DNA of 64,000 bases from Argyresthia goedartella (GCA_949825045.1 OX463807.1:38150749-38214748), one strand, 5' to 3'. Positions 30,694 through 42,437 are shown, numbered from the stretch's first letter. The notes: generated from the letters alone by a model not told the origin. Program-made: numbers and translations.

Positions 30694-33603
30694 ATGTATT
30701 ATACCACCGCTATGCCTAGCACAAAGCCGTTTAGTGTTAGTCTATTTAATGCTGGCTCACTGAATACTGGTCACGACGAATTCATAGTAACTATGTCCAA
30801 CCTGTCTCCTGACTTAGCGGCAATAAATGAGACCTGGCTTCATGAGGGCCAAGAGGGCTGCGCACCCGTCGTGCCTGGTTATCGTCTGCGTCACACCCCG
30901 CGGCCGCGCGGGACGCGTGCGCGCGGTGGTGGCGTCGGCTTCTATGTGAAGCGCGGCGTCGCGGCCCGGCTCTGCCCGCTCCCCCCCGCGCCCGCGGATA
31001 CCCCCGCCGCTGCGGTTGAGCAGATGTTTATGCGAGTCAACATCGGGGGAAAAAAACTTTTAATCGGCACGGCTTACCGGCCACGCTGGGTTGGCGCTGT
31101 CACTTTCTTTGATGCGATTACAGACTCGTTGACTTCTATGACTGATTACGATAGTGTCTTACTGTTAGGTGACTTTAACATTAACGTGGCTGACAATCGC
31201 GACCCAAATTTTTCCCGGTTGAGGGAGTTTTTGACATCACTGAAATTGACACAAATTGTGGACCGACCGACCCATTTCACAGACCACAGTGAGACGACTA
31301 TTGACTTGATATGTACTGACGCGCGGATTCGTGGGACCGACGTTCATCACATATCAGACCTAGGCTGGCATGCGTTCCTTACCGTCGACCTCGACGTTAA
31401 AAAGAAAAAGCCTCAACCTAGGTATGTGACATATCGACCCATAACTGACATTGATCGCGATCAATTTGATAAAGACCGAGACTCATTAGACTGGGATAGT
31501 ATTTTACTACTGGACAACGTGGACGATATGGTACAACTTTTTACTCGACTTTTAACAGACCTATTTGACAGACACGCGCCCATACGGACTATAGTTGTGA
31601 GGGATGCTCCTAAACCATGGCTCACGAACAACGTGCGTTTGATGATGCGCCTACGAGACGAAGCACATAGGAAGTACAAGTCTACAAGGCTAGAAGGGCA
31701 CAGAAAATACTACCTAGAGTTAAAACACCTGGTGCTGTCTGCCTTGTATCATGAAAAATGTGCTTTTTTCGAGGCGCACGTAAATCGTTGCTGTTCCGAC
31801 CCGAGACGTTTGTGGAAGACCCTCAAGCGAACAGTTCTGCCGGGCAAGCGGAATGCGGAGCTACCCTCACACTATAACGACCCTGACATGATTAATGACC
31901 ACTTTCTAAATGTTCCAGGAAAACCCGACGTGACTATGTCACAGCTTACTTACTTTGAGTTTAACCGACACCATAGGGCTACTAACTTCACTCTTAATAC
32001 ATTGACTCCTTTGGCTGTATTGAAGATCCTGATGAAAATCAAGACAAATGCTACCGGACTCGACTATATTAACATCGACATGCTGCTATTGACCATGCCG
32101 CGGACACTACCGATCTTGACTGACATGGTTAATCGCAGCATACTGACCAACACTTTCCCGACTGACTGGAAAACTGCAAAGGTTACCCCACTCCCTAAAT
32201 TTCCTAATCCCGTTCATATCTCCGATCTCCGTCCCATCAGTATCCTTCCCTGTCTCTCCAAGATAATAGAGAGGGCAGTATGTGCTCAGCTGTCGGGGTA
32301 TCTGGAGGGAAATGGCATACTACCGGAATTGCAGTCAGGCTTCAGGAAGGGTAGAGTGACTTTAACAGTCCTTATTGACGTAGTGGACAACATCCTGTCG
32401 GAGCTTGACCAAGGTAGAAGCACAATTCTGGTGTTGCTAGATTTCTCCCGAGCTTTCGACTGTCTGAGCGCGCCCCTCTTATTATCGAAAATGTCTTATT
32501 ATGGTTTTGACAGTACCACGGTGAAGTGGTTTGACAGCTACCTCTCGGGCCGTGCGCAGGTTATTGGATTGGAAAAAAGCGATGGTACTATGTTGTTTTC
32601 CTCGATAAAGCGCTTAACAAGGGGTGTGCCTCAAGGGTCGATATTAGGCCCCCTTTTGTTTATTCTTTACACAGCAGAGATAGTTTCTGTCGTGGAGAGC
32701 AGCATGTGCCATCTCTACGCAGATGATACCCAGCTATATATATCATCCGTCCCTTACGACATCAACACTGCAGTCCAGTCCATAAATAACGATCTAGAGC
32801 GGGTGGCGTCATGGTCAGAGAGGAGCTGTCTAGTGCTAAACCCTAGAAAATCTAAGTACATGATCCTTGGTACAAAATGTCAGATCCATAATACTGTCCA
32901 AGCCCTAGCCCCCAATGATATAGCTATCAGGGGCGACCCAGTGGAAAGGGTCGTAGAAGCAAAAAATCTTGGGTTGTTGATGGACGGTGAGCTTCGATTC
33001 GAAAATCATATCAGAAACGTAGTCAGCAATTGTTTCTACCGCCTTAAGATTCTTTATAATATACGTGATTACATTAGCACTGATTTGCGTGTCAGGCTAA
33101 GTGAATCATTGATATTATCTAGATTAAACTACTGTGATGTCGTATATGGTAGCTGTATACTTGGTCGGTCGAAAAGGTTAATTCAACGTGTGCAAAACGC
33201 ATGTATACGTTATTGTTTTAAAATCCCTCCTAGATCTCATATCACCCCATACTTGGATGCAGCTAAACTTCTGAACATGGAAGCTCGTCGGCATTTACAC
33301 CTAGCCAAACTACTCTTTGGTGTAATACACACGCAAACCCCACCCTACTTGTACACCAAGATAAAATGGGCGACCAGGCTACGTGGCGTGCACAAGCACA
33401 GAATACTTACACCGGCGCATCGAACGGCGACTTTCCGCGGGAGTTTCAGATTTGCGGCATCTAAGTGTTGGAATGATATTCCCCCTCCAGTCCGTGAAGC
33501 GGCTAGTAGGTGTGCCTTTGGGCGGAAACTCAGGGCACATTTGCTAGATCAGCAGAGACTACTCCTCCCCTCCGTACCAACCTCACGCCGCAATAAGACT
33601 TGA
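30694..33603 (+). CDS. ORF2: endonuclease-reverse transcriptase of the CR1-like LINE
   Basis: 969 residues from the ATG at 30694, uninterrupted. The N-terminal APE-like endonuclease (residues ~8-240) has FNAGSLN, NETWL, GTAYRP and LLGDFNIN. The final motif, normally SDH, reads ISDLGWHAF here, so the catalytic His may be displaced. The RT (~residues 440-780) has LRPISILPCLSK, LLDFSRAFDCL (motif A), GVPQGSILGPLLF, LYADDTQLY (motif C) and AKNLGLLMD. The C-terminus is a conserved thumb-like region with no RNase H and no Cys/His cluster. The protein would nick the target and copy the LINE RNA. It belongs to the CR1/L2-like group by motif pattern; the exact family is not determined. Confidence 0.88.
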   Translation: MYYTTAMPSTKPFSVSLFNAGSLNTGHDEFIVTMSNLSPDLAAINETWLHEGQEGCAPVVPGYRLRHTPRPRGTRARGGGVGFYVKRGVAARLCPLPPAPADTPAAAVEQMFMRVNIGGKKLLIGTAYRPRWVGAVTFFDAITDSLTSMTDYDSVLLLGDFNINVADNRDPNFSRLREFLTSLKLTQIVDRPTHFTDHSETTIDLICTDARIRGTDVHHISDLGWHAFLTVDLDVKKKKPQPRYVTYRPITDIDRDQFDKDRDSLDWDSILLLDNVDDMVQLFTRLLTDLFDRHAPIRTIVVRDAPKPWLTNNVRLMMRLRDEAHRKYKSTRLEGHRKYYLELKHLVLSALYHEKCAFFEAHVNRCCSDPRRLWKTLKRTVLPGKRNAELPSHYNDPDMINDHFLNVPGKPDVTMSQLTYFEFNRHHRATNFTLNTLTPLAVLKILMKIKTNATGLDYINIDMLLLTMPRTLPILTDMVNRSILTNTFPTDWKTAKVTPLPKFPNPVHISDLRPISILPCLSKIIERAVCAQLSGYLEGNGILPELQSGFRKGRVTLTVLIDVVDNILSELDQGRSTILVLLDFSRAFDCLSAPLLLSKMSYYGFDSTTVKWFDSYLSGRAQVIGLEKSDGTMLFSSIKRLTRGVPQGSILGPLLFILYTAEIVSVVESSMCHLYADDTQLYISSVPYDINTAVQSINNDLERVASWSERSCLVLNPRKSKYMILGTKCQIHNTVQALAPNDIAIRGDPVERVVEAKNLGLLMDGELRFENHIRNVVSNCFYRLKILYNIRDYISTDLRVRLSESLILSRLNYCDVVYGSCILGRSKRLIQRVQNACIRYCFKIPPRSHITPYLDAAKLLNMEARRHLHLAKLLFGVIHTQTPPYLYTKIKWATRLRGVHKHRILTPAHRTATFRGSFRFAASKCWNDIPPPVREAASRCAFGRKLRAHLLDQQRLLLPSVPTSRRNKT

Positions 33604-34014
33604 GTCTGTGGTAGCTCATTGCCAGTGGGACCGAAAACCCAACACTTAAATTTAATGAAAAGAGGGATTGAAAAGCGCGGGCCATGTTTATTTATTTAAA
33701 TTTTTGTATGTGTCATATATAACAGCCATATCTATATTTACCATTATTCTTACCTATTTTTTATATATTTTTTATATTTATGTATTTATGGATTGTACCA
33801 CGCCGCGGTCTGGAGCGCTCGCGAGGTAACACTTGGCGCTGACTGAAAATCAGCGTTGAAGGCCTGGCCTTCAACATAATGCTGAGTCAGAGGCCATTTA
33901 TAATGACAGTGACACACCACGACTGTCATTTCATTTTATATCATGTGTCAATGCAACTATTTATCTCTGTGTTTTGTTTCTTTGTTTTAATTGTAGTGTG
34001 TTCACTGTCTTTAT

Positions 34015-34020
34015 AATAAA
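34015..34020 (+). promoter_or_regulatory. Possible polyadenylation signal AATAAA
   Basis: AATAAA lies just before the TTTC repeats that end the CR1-like LINE. The position fits a 3' processing signal for a LINE that ends in a microsatellite. Confidence 0.4.
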
Positions 34021-34022
34021 TG

Positions 34023-34024
34023 TT

Positions 34025-34061
<37 letters not shown>

Positions 34062-34065
34062 TTTC
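34023..34065 (+). repeat. (TTTC)n tail of the CR1-like LINE
   Basis: About ten TTTC units. A short tandem tail instead of poly(A) is typical of CR1/L2-type LINEs. Confidence 0.85.
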
Positions 34066-34114
34066 ATTTTGCTTATATATATTTTTGTTACTTATATGTT
34101 TCGAAACATGATTA

Positions 34115-37100
34115 TTATGTTCCAAGAACATATGGTTTCCTACCTATATTTTTGCTACCATTTCTTTTTCCTGCTTGCTGAACAATTCTTTCCATAAAAT
34201 CTACAAATCGATCTTTAATTTTGCAAGTTAAGAATTCCGGCAGATTATCTTTATTCAGCTTTAGGTCCGTTTCGATTTCTAGGTTCAGTCTGTCGGCTCC
34301 ATATTTAGGACACTCTAATAAGAGATGCGTGATTGTTTCATCCACCGCCGGATCACAGATGCAGGCCGGGCTATCCTTGCATTTAAACCTGTGGAGATAG
34401 AACGCAAAACCGCCGTGGCCCGTTAGCGCCTGCACAAGAAGAGGGATTAGTTGAATATTTCTGATCACTTTATAGGCTACCACGGCATTTGGGAGAAAGT
34501 CCTTAGTTACGGAAGCAGTCTCTCCAGTAACGTAGCGGTTGTTCCATTCGACCAGGGTCTCGTGGCGAATCTGTCTCTTAACAAACGACACTGGGCAAAG
34601 ACCATAATCAGGTGCCGTCTTCCTTTGCAGTGCGGCTTCTTTGGCCAGCAAGTCGGCGCGCTCGTTTCCCTCCACTCCGACATGTGCTCTTATCCAGAAT
34701 AACCTGTTTTTTATTCTGGTAATAAAGCTGCCTGATATTACTCCTTATTTCGACAGCCAACGGGTGTGAGGAGTCCGGATTCTGAATTCCAGCGAGGATC
34801 TAGAGTCACTGAAGATATTTGCTTCGATATCTCTTTCCCTTAACAAAATTTTCGTGGCCTGTAGCAGAGCGAACATCTCTGCCTGAAACACAGTGCAGAA
34901 AGGCTCCAGCCTGAACTTCCTGCTTTTCCGTTCCGTACCGTCCCGCCAGAAAGACAGTGCAGCCCCGACCCTGCCTTCAATTTTGCTTCCGTCAGTAAAT
35001 ACTTGTAAGCCCTGGATATTGTGTTTGGCTAGGGTATGCAACTGCATATCTTCCAAGCAGGCGAATTCGACACTGAAGTTCTCAGCAGGATGAAGAGCTA
35101 GCGTGTAGTGCACCCTGCTCTCCAAGTCCCTCCCCCCTATAACTGCCAAAGGCTTGCCACGCTTTGCTTCGTACAGCTTCGCCGTTTCGCGCATTCGCAT
35201 GTCAAGGGGTAGCAGGCCGGAGAGCGCCAGAGCAGCACTCAGTGACACTGTCCTATGAGCTTTCACTATTTTTTGTGCAAAACCTCTCTGCACTGAGTTT
35301 AGTTGTTATTGCACGGATATTCTCTCCGTCACCGGTGCCCAAGCGCTGGACGCATACATAATAATAGGCTCTACCACTGCGACGTATATCGTTCTGATAA
35401 TCTCCGGATTTAGGTCCCATGAGATTTTGGCAGCCCGACATAGCTGCTTGTAGATGTTTGTAGCCTTAACACAGACATGGTTCACGTGTTTTTGAAATTT
35501 AACTTATTGTCTATGATTAAACCTAGCAGCTTTATTTCTTCTTTCATAGCGATCTCAACCTCGCCCATGTGGATGCACGGGGTGGTGAATTTCAGCTTAT
35601 TTGTTATCACCATAGCGTGGGTCTTGTGTGCTGCAAACTTCAGTTTGTTCGTTCTACCCCATGCCACCACACGAGCCAGTGTTTCAACACCTTTTCTTTC
35701 TATGTCGGGTACCGAGTTTCCGGAGAATACCAGCACGATATCATCAGCAAATGCTTAGCAGTATACGCCTCTCTCGCCCAGTTCGTCCAGCAAAGGCTCT
35801 AGCAGGACGTTCCACATGGTTGGGCCCCTAATAGAGCCCTGAATGCAGCCCTTAGTCGTGGTTTTAGTAAACTCATGACCACCATAGCGGACACACACCT
35901 GCCTGTCAACGAGGTAGTCCGCCATCAAAGTCCGCAAGTTTCTTGGGCATCTCTTCTCCTGCAATCTACATTTGATGGCTGGCCACCAAGCGCAGTCGAA
36001 GGCTCCCTCTATATCTAGCGATATTACGATATTGATCAGTTTTTTGCTCAAGTTGTCTTTAATGTTATGGAGCAAGTCGTATAGGGCATCCTCTGTGCAT
36101 CGCTGGGGTACAAAACCGTACTGTCGGGGATTCGCTTGGGGTAGGAGGTGCCATCTGATCCTGCGAACTACCAGTTTTTCCAGGATCTTACCTAGTATTG
36201 ATAAAAGACCAATTGGCCGGTAGGATTTGGCATAGGTGTAGTCATCCTTACCGGGCTTTCTGAGTATCACGACTGAGGCCATCTTCCAGGGCCTCGGAAA
36301 ACAGGACAGCTCCAGGCAGCGATTTGCTATTGCTAGGAAGATTTCTGGATTCACAGCTATCGCTTCCGCGCAGATATCGGCTGTGAACTCGTCCGGACCC
36401 GGGGCCTTCTTTGGGTTGAAGGTTTTGACCACTCCTTTTAGTTCCTCCACCGTAAAAGGCGGGTCTTGTGGTACCCCCGGTTCTTGAACTTCCTGTGCCT
36501 CCGCTCTTTGGCGCGTCAATTGGTGAACTTCGTCGTCGTCAGAAAACTGGTCATCAGGAAAGAACACTTTCGTCAGGTGCCTTACAGAGTCCTCCATACT
36601 TAGAACGACTCCATCGCTCATTAAAGGCTGGTCTTCATACTGCTTGGAGGTGTTACGGATGATATAGACACCATCCCACATGCTCTCCCTATCCTGCTTC
36701 TCGCAGAACTTCTTCCAGCTCTGTACTATAGCCTGTCTAGCTTCCGCCTCGAAGTCCTCCTTTGCAGCGAGGTAGTGTCTGACTACGTATGGAAGGCGCC
36801 TAGGTGCTGCGGACGATATCCTCCTTTTCTTGGTAACCATGACAGTTTTTAACTTCGCCAGCCTTTCGCTCCACCAAGGCAGCTTCACCTTTGTAATCGT
36901 CTTCCTCAATGGGATGGTTTGCTCACATGCGTCACCTATGCTATTTATATATTTATTTATGTGTTCTTCCAATTTTTCTTTTGTATCTGATTCCTGTATA
37001 ACGTTGGCCTTTAATTTTTCTTTTGCTAAATTTTGTTTAAGTATGTGCCTGAACTTTATCCATTTTGCTTTATTGGTGTTATACTTTCTTGTTGTGTTCG

Positions 37101-37866
37101 TTTTTCTTATGTTTACAGGTTTCTCCATCCCGATGGTAAAGACGATCGCATTGTGATCCGAGCTTGTGATGCCTTGGTCAACCCCCCAACCATGAACGGC
37201 TCCCAGCATGTTTATTGTGCATGCCGTTATATCCACGTGGCTTTGGAACAATTTCTCTCCTCGATACGTGTAGAATGTTGGCGTTCGCCCCTCATTCAAG
37301 ACTTCCATCCTCAGCTCTTCTGTGCCCCGACAACCGCTTCTCCTTTGTGATTCTTTTCGACACTCCCCCATCAGGTGCTCCAGGCGTTGGAGTCACCTCC
37401 CACAAGGATCTTTTCCAGCTGGAGCTTTTCGCACACTTCTTTTAACTTTTCAAGATCCTGGTCAATTGGTTGATCTTCCTCAAGATAGATCGAAATTATT
37501 CCAATTGACCCGTCCGAGGTTTTGAGAGTCGCGATGGCCATATTCTCTGTGGTTAGTAGGGGGTGCTCTACAACATCGATGTCCTGATCGAAGATTATGA
37601 TCGCCGCCTTGACCGGTTTTTGCCTGTTGTGGAAGCGCTGTACCACACGTGTCCCCTGATACTGTTTAAGGGTACCAGCAGCTCCAATGTATGGCTCCTG
37701 GACGAGCGCGAATGAGGTCCTGCGTTTACCAGCTTCTTCGTGGAGTTCATGCGTTGCCAGCTGCTTACGCTGTAAATTTGCCTGGATCACTCCGTAGCCG
37801 CTGGGAGAGTCCTCCTGTGTTGGTGTTGCGCCCAGTTCGTCAGTCAAATTTACCAGTGGCTGGCCC
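34115..37866 (-). pseudogene. C1 ORF2 (EN-RT-RNase H), broken
   Basis: Read on the - strand. The endonuclease (about 37800-36900) has QEPYIG and GGDSNAWS. The RT (36500-35500) has NPKKAPGPDEFTAD, SLDIEGAFDCAWW and AFADDIVLV. RNase H (about 35000-34600) has FTDGSKIEGRVGA and EGNERADLLAKEAA, and a C-terminal Cys/His motif follows (34400-34300). A stop replaces Gln just before AFADD (TAA on the - strand at about 35757-35759), and frameshifts lie near 37371, 35290 and 34750. Near-identical copy: C2. Confidence 0.87.
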
Positions 37867-38912
37867 TTAGCAGTATGCCACGGTCGACCTAGCAAGTGCA
37901 TCCCACCTCCTGCGGATCGGGCACACGTTGTCAAACGCATCGTGATCGTGCGTTTCAAGTTTTGCTGTGAGGCAATTTTTGCACATAGGTGGCTCATTTG
38001 AGGCCCCTAAATTGCATTCCGCTCGCAGATGTGGCCCACCACAATGCGAACAGATGTCCACATCGTCCGTGCATTGCCTACGCCTATGCCCAAATCGGAG
38101 ACAACGGGAACACTGAATCAATGGGGTCTGATCAAAAACCTTCACCCTCTGCATGTCAATGTGTATGCGACCCGCTTCCGTCAAACGTTGCCACACCTGC
38201 GGGGAGACCTGCATTACAACGTGGCGCTCCAGCGGGTTCCTTGCCCTTTTCCGATACTTCACGGTGATCTTACATTCCTCATCAGCTATGCCTCCCAGTA
38301 GATGGTCATTCTGGTTTCTCACTGCTTTGGCAATTGTCTTATCCGTGTTATATGCCAGAACATTCATTGCGATCAACAGCGGGTGCTTGTTAATGGTTGG
38401 GTCCACTTTGAGACCAGTCTGTGAGGCCTTAATGCGGTCCGTAACCTTCGCGAGGTCCGTCTTGTTGTTGCAGCCTATTATAACCTTCTGGTCTTTAGCT
38501 TTTCTGAGCTTATTGATGCGGATTCCCGTGGATGTAGCGTCGACCGCTGTGCGAATCCTATTTAAGACGTCGGTGCTCGAGTCTTGGTCGTTCTCAGAGG
38601 TTACAATAATGGAATGTTTTGAAGCTGCTCCGGGTGGCGGTCCTTTGGCCAATACACTCGCGTAGGTAGTCTGGATATTTCTTAACGGATGGGTTTCCGA
38701 GGCGATGCCTTTTGACACGTCTTTTAGTTTTTCCGATAGCGCCACCGCCTGAGTACTGCATTCGGCCACCACTTTCCTGTGCACTTGCATTTCCGCCATG
38801 AGTTGTTTCATTAGGTCTGTGGGAGGGCTTGATGGGGCGGGCACCTCAACCACTGTCGGCACTAGTGCTTCTGTGGATTTTTTGGGGTTCTCTTTTGGTG
38901 TGTGGCACTTTT
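37867..38912 (-). pseudogene. C1 ORF1, 5'-truncated
   Basis: About 345 codons, open from the truncation point at about 38912 to the stop at 37867. It has the C-terminal three-part Cys/His region (CSRCLRFGHRRRQC, CSHCGGPHLRAEC and a final cluster) and ends RSTVAYC. It lacks the N-terminal ~150 residues present in C2. A few codons at the 5' side belong to the neighbouring N2 sequence. Role as for C2 ORF1. Confidence 0.83.
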
Positions 38913-40505
38913 CCCCATTATACACCAACAGTCTATTCTAGTCTAGTCTCGTGATATCCTAGGTCAGGTAAAAACCAAGATGGCCGCCCGCTGTCACAAT
39001 CAAATTTAGACGTCGATTTCACCGCTTCTATCAATCGGATTTCGCCGAGATTTAGGATTTAGGGAGCTATCGACCTATAGAACTCTATACTACTCAAAGC
39101 GAGACCAAAAACTTTTACAGCTCAGAAAGGTTTGAAAACTATGAAATAGTTAGAAATAGCCTGCATTCTATTCTATTTGCCTAATTTCAAAATTTTGACT
39201 TCCTATGACCAACCAGTCAAAAGTTACGGTCTCCCAAAGTTTTTCAAAATGGCGTCCGAATGTCAAACCCTGGGCGCGAAACGCTATAACATTAGTTCCA
39301 CAAGTCCGATTGCTCCTAAAATCGACAGCTAAGCTTGACTTCACTTACCCGACCTATTTTTATGAAAAAAATTTCATAAATTTTCAGCGGTTTTTTCAGC
39401 TCCAAAATGATCTTAAAGCTCCCCCGGGGTCGAGTCAAAAATCGTAATTTCAAAATTTAAAATAGTTTTTGAAATATCAAATGAGAGAGAAATTTCAAAA
39501 TGGCCGCCAAAATTTTCAAAGCTATATAACTCGGTCCCCAGTGAAGCTAGGTAGACCGACTTTGGACTCAATCAGTGGGATTTTAAAATTCCTAATTTAA
39601 TAAAATTATTAAATTACAGATTATCCGATATTTTAGGAAAAATCATGAAAAAAGCTGTTATAAATCCAAATTATTGAAAAAAATAATAATAAAGTTAATT
39701 TTAATTTAGCAAAAATTGTTTTGTTAACTGGGTAAGAAAAAAATTTCAAAAATATATCTTCTTTCCAGAGAAATTAACAAGATTGTGAAAAAAAAAAGTG
39801 AAAACTTTGGTTTTTTGCCCTTAGGGGGTACAGATTTTCAACAAAAAATTCTAGATTTTTAAAGATAAAGATAAAGATAAAGATATTTTATTTGAGATAC
39901 TTATATATATTTTTCGACAGCAGTCCTTGAGCAAGCTCGCAGCTAGTTCCGTCTTAAATAACAGCGGTCATCGATTTCGTTTCCGAGATATAATATGTAG
40001 ATTTTTTAACCTATTTATTTTTATATCAAAAACTACACGTCAAAAAAATCCAAAAATTTCACAAACTTTTTCGAAAATTAATGACTCTTTGTCATAAAAA
40101 AATGGCATCTGTAGCTCAGCTCCTTCTTGAACCGCGTGCTTAAATATACTTGTTTTTTTCGTGATTGTGGCGTAGGTATTTAACCTAGAGGTCCAAAATT
40201 TTTATGGGAAGTAGGTATTAACTATACCCCCAGACGTTTTTCGATTCACAATAATCCCATCACAAACACAAAAGTAATTACGAAAAATATGTTTTTCTAA
40301 ACTTAAATGAGGTTTTTCAGCTATGATGGGTCCAAACTGTAATCCTTAGTTGAAAAAATCCACACAAGCACCTCGGCCTCACTGAGACGCACACACAGAC
40401 ACTTTTTCCAGGAAAATCGGAGCACTTTTACTATTATTTATGAATTTTTAGCACGGAGCTGCTTGAAACTAGCAGCTTGCTCTGCGGAGGATGTGGCGAG
40501 ACTGA
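38913..40505. other. AT-rich non-coding stretch N2
   Basis: No gene seen. A motif based on AAATGGCSGMC occurs near 38978, 39248 and 39501, roughly 250-270 bp apart; at the last two it is followed by a GC-TATA-AC-like segment, which hints at a diverged tandem unit. A short (AAAGAT)n-like tract is at about 39861-39885. The right end reads GAGACTGAGGTTAGG, so it abuts telomere repeat, as N1 once did. Confidence 0.5.
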
Positions 40506-40513
40506 GGTTAGGT

Positions 40514-40517
<4 letters not shown>
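40506..40517 (+). repeat. Very short TTAGG block
   Basis: Only about two units between N2 and the poly-T tail of B2. Confidence 0.75.
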
Positions 40518-40563
<46 letters not shown>

Positions 40564-40840
40564 CTGGGCACACGGTGAAAATCCTCATGGACGCCAGGGA
40601 AGGGAGGCCCTGGCAGTGTCGGACTCTTACCGACTAAAAACACCGTATGCCCACTTTCTTTTTTTCCACCTCGTGGGTGAGGTGCCTTTATACATAGTTT
40701 ATTTCTAATTTTTTGGCTTCTCCTTACAATTCATCAAAATTTAAATCCTATCGAACAAACATTTATTACATTCAGATATAAAATTATAATTATAGATATT
40801 ATCTTTATTATTTTTATACATTTTTATTTCTTTATTATAT

Positions 40841-40893
<53 letters not shown>

Positions 40894-42437
40894 TTTTGTT
40901 ATTTGGAGACGCCAGAATCATACAGGTTTGCCCTAAACATTATTAACCCAAACTTAGTATTAACATAATTAATTTAATCCTCAAATATTTACATTGTTGA
41001 CACCAAGTTGCGTCTATTTAACTTACTTATTACCATAATACTATGACATTGACATTAACAATAACATAAAAATCACTTCAATAAATAAACAGTCAAAATA
41101 ATTAATCAACAATTCATTCAATAATTAATAACTAACCAATAATCACTTGGATCGGTGCCCGGATATAACCTATTTATTTCTTATATTGCATAACCGCACG
41201 ATCCCCCTCATGAATGCTGCCAGGACTGGGCGCGTTGTTTTGTCCTGTAGGAGGTTTGGTAGGTTCGACTTAGTTATTTGGCCGCCCATGACCATCTCGG
41301 CCTCGAACCTTCTCCTCCCATACAACGGACACTCTATGAAAATGTGCAGCGGGTCCTCATCCGCATCACCACAGGGGCATGTGGGGCTGTCCCTCAGTTT
41401 GAACCTATGTAGGTACTGAAGGAACCCGCCATGCCCCGAGAGCGCTTGGGTGAGGAAATTGTCGAGCTGCACATGGAGCATCGTGCGGTGTGCTTGGGCG
41501 ACATCTGGGAGGAACGCTTTTGTGACTGAAGCGGTGTCTCCGGATTCGTACCGGCTCTGCCATTCGGCAATGGACTCCTGCCGTATCGTTCTTTTAGCGA
41601 ACGATACTGGGTACCGGTCGTAGTCGACACGCGTTTTTTTGTGGGCCGCACGTTTTGCGAGCTCGTCTGCTCGCTCGTTGCCGGGCGTCCCCACGTGCGC
41701 CCGTACCCAGAACAGCCGCAGCTCACCACCCACTGCCCTCAACTCTGTGGCAGCGCGACGCGTTGCAAGCGCCAGCGGGTGGGTCACTCGACCGCTCGAA
41801 AGGAGCTCCAGAGACGACCGCGAGTCACTGAATATGTTAATGACGGACTCTTTGCGATCTCGAGCCCGTTCCACTGCTATTTTGATTGCGTACATTTCCG
41901 CCTGGAAAACTGTACAGTATGGTTCCAGGCGAAATGTTCTAAAGGCCGCTTCCACCCCATCCTTCCACCAGGTGAAAGCGGCCCCCACCCCGCCCCCAAT
42001 CTTACTGCCGTCAGTGTAGACTTGGGGGCCGACGATGTTAAGGTGGTCGACAGTGGTGGGCGCAAAATCTTCCAGGCACTCGAATGTCAGTGGTTCGTCT
42101 CGCGCTGGATGTGGTGCCTCCGCAAAGGGGGCGCGTTCCTCTATTTTCCTATCTGACGGGATGTCGCCCATTGGCCCGCCCTCTTTGCCTTGTAAAGTTT
42201 AACTTGTTCTTTAATTCTGATATCAAGGGGGAGCAGGCCAGTCAGTACCAGTGCTGCATTTAGGGAAATGGTCCTATAACCCTTCACTATCTTCTGGAGG
42301 AACCCCCGCTGCACAGAATTGAGCACTTTTTGCGTCATCTGTTTGTCAGCGGCGGCTCCCCAGACACTTGCCGCGTAAAGGATTACAGGCTCCACTATCG
42401 CGACGTAGATTGTCCTGACTACGTCGCGGTAGTGGAG
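40518..42437 (-). mobile_element. B2: 5'-truncated telomeric LINE family B copy
   Basis: Poly-T of about 46 bases at 40518-40563, then the family B 3' UTR with a (TA)n tract (40848-40884), then RNase H and part of RT. It ends at 42437 in a fold-back: 42419-42437 is an inverted copy of 42390-42408. Telomere-like repeats follow. The 3' UTR matches B4 throughout. Confidence 0.87.
41170..42418 (-). pseudogene. B2 ORF2 C-terminal part (RT thumb and RNase H)
   Basis: On the - strand the frame begins in the RT thumb (VILYAASVWG, about 42390) and shifts by one base near 42180, where B4 has one more C. It then runs open to the stop at 41170. RNase H residues are present: YTDGSKIGGGVGA, FQAEMYAI, FSDSRSSLEL and GNERADELAKRAA. 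The C-terminal cluster CPCGDADEDPLHIFIECP follows. RT motifs A and C are missing through 5' truncation. Confidence 0.85.

Larger units (their letters stand above)
28897..34065 (+). mobile_element. CR1-like LINE nested in C1, both ORFs open
   Basis: A 5.2-kb LINE with a GC-rich 5' UTR (28897-29365), ORF1, ORF2 and a 3' UTR ending in about ten TTTC units (34023-34065) and not poly(A). Only ATT is shared at the two junctions, so the target duplication is 3 bp or absent. It lies on the opposite strand to its host C1. Both ORFs are uninterrupted, so it may be young and possibly a source copy. Strong GC-rich codon use in ORF1 contrasts with the AT-rich host tail. Confidence 0.87.
28771..38912 (-). 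mobile_element. C1: telomeric LINE family C copy, split by a CR1-like LINE
   Basis: The 3' end of C1 (poly-T and about 110 bp of 3' UTR) is at 28771-28896. The rest resumes at 34066 and runs to about 38912. The joined flanks reproduce the continuous sequence of C2 at 42620-42790, which proves the nesting. On the - strand it carries most of ORF1 and ORF2 but is truncated within ORF1 at about 38912, where it meets non-coding N2 without telomere repeat. The left tail joins fragment D, also without telomere repeat. Confidence 0.87.

Noticed and set aside
30276..30719. Hydrophobic 147-codon frame between the two LINE ORFs
   Set aside because: Could mimic a membrane protein, but it lies in an AT-rich spacer, overlaps ORF1 and ORF2 ends, and has no recognisable domain.
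40463..40708. Phenylalanine-rich frame of 81 codons
   Set aside because: Translation of the poly-T tail of B2 and adjoining 3' UTR.
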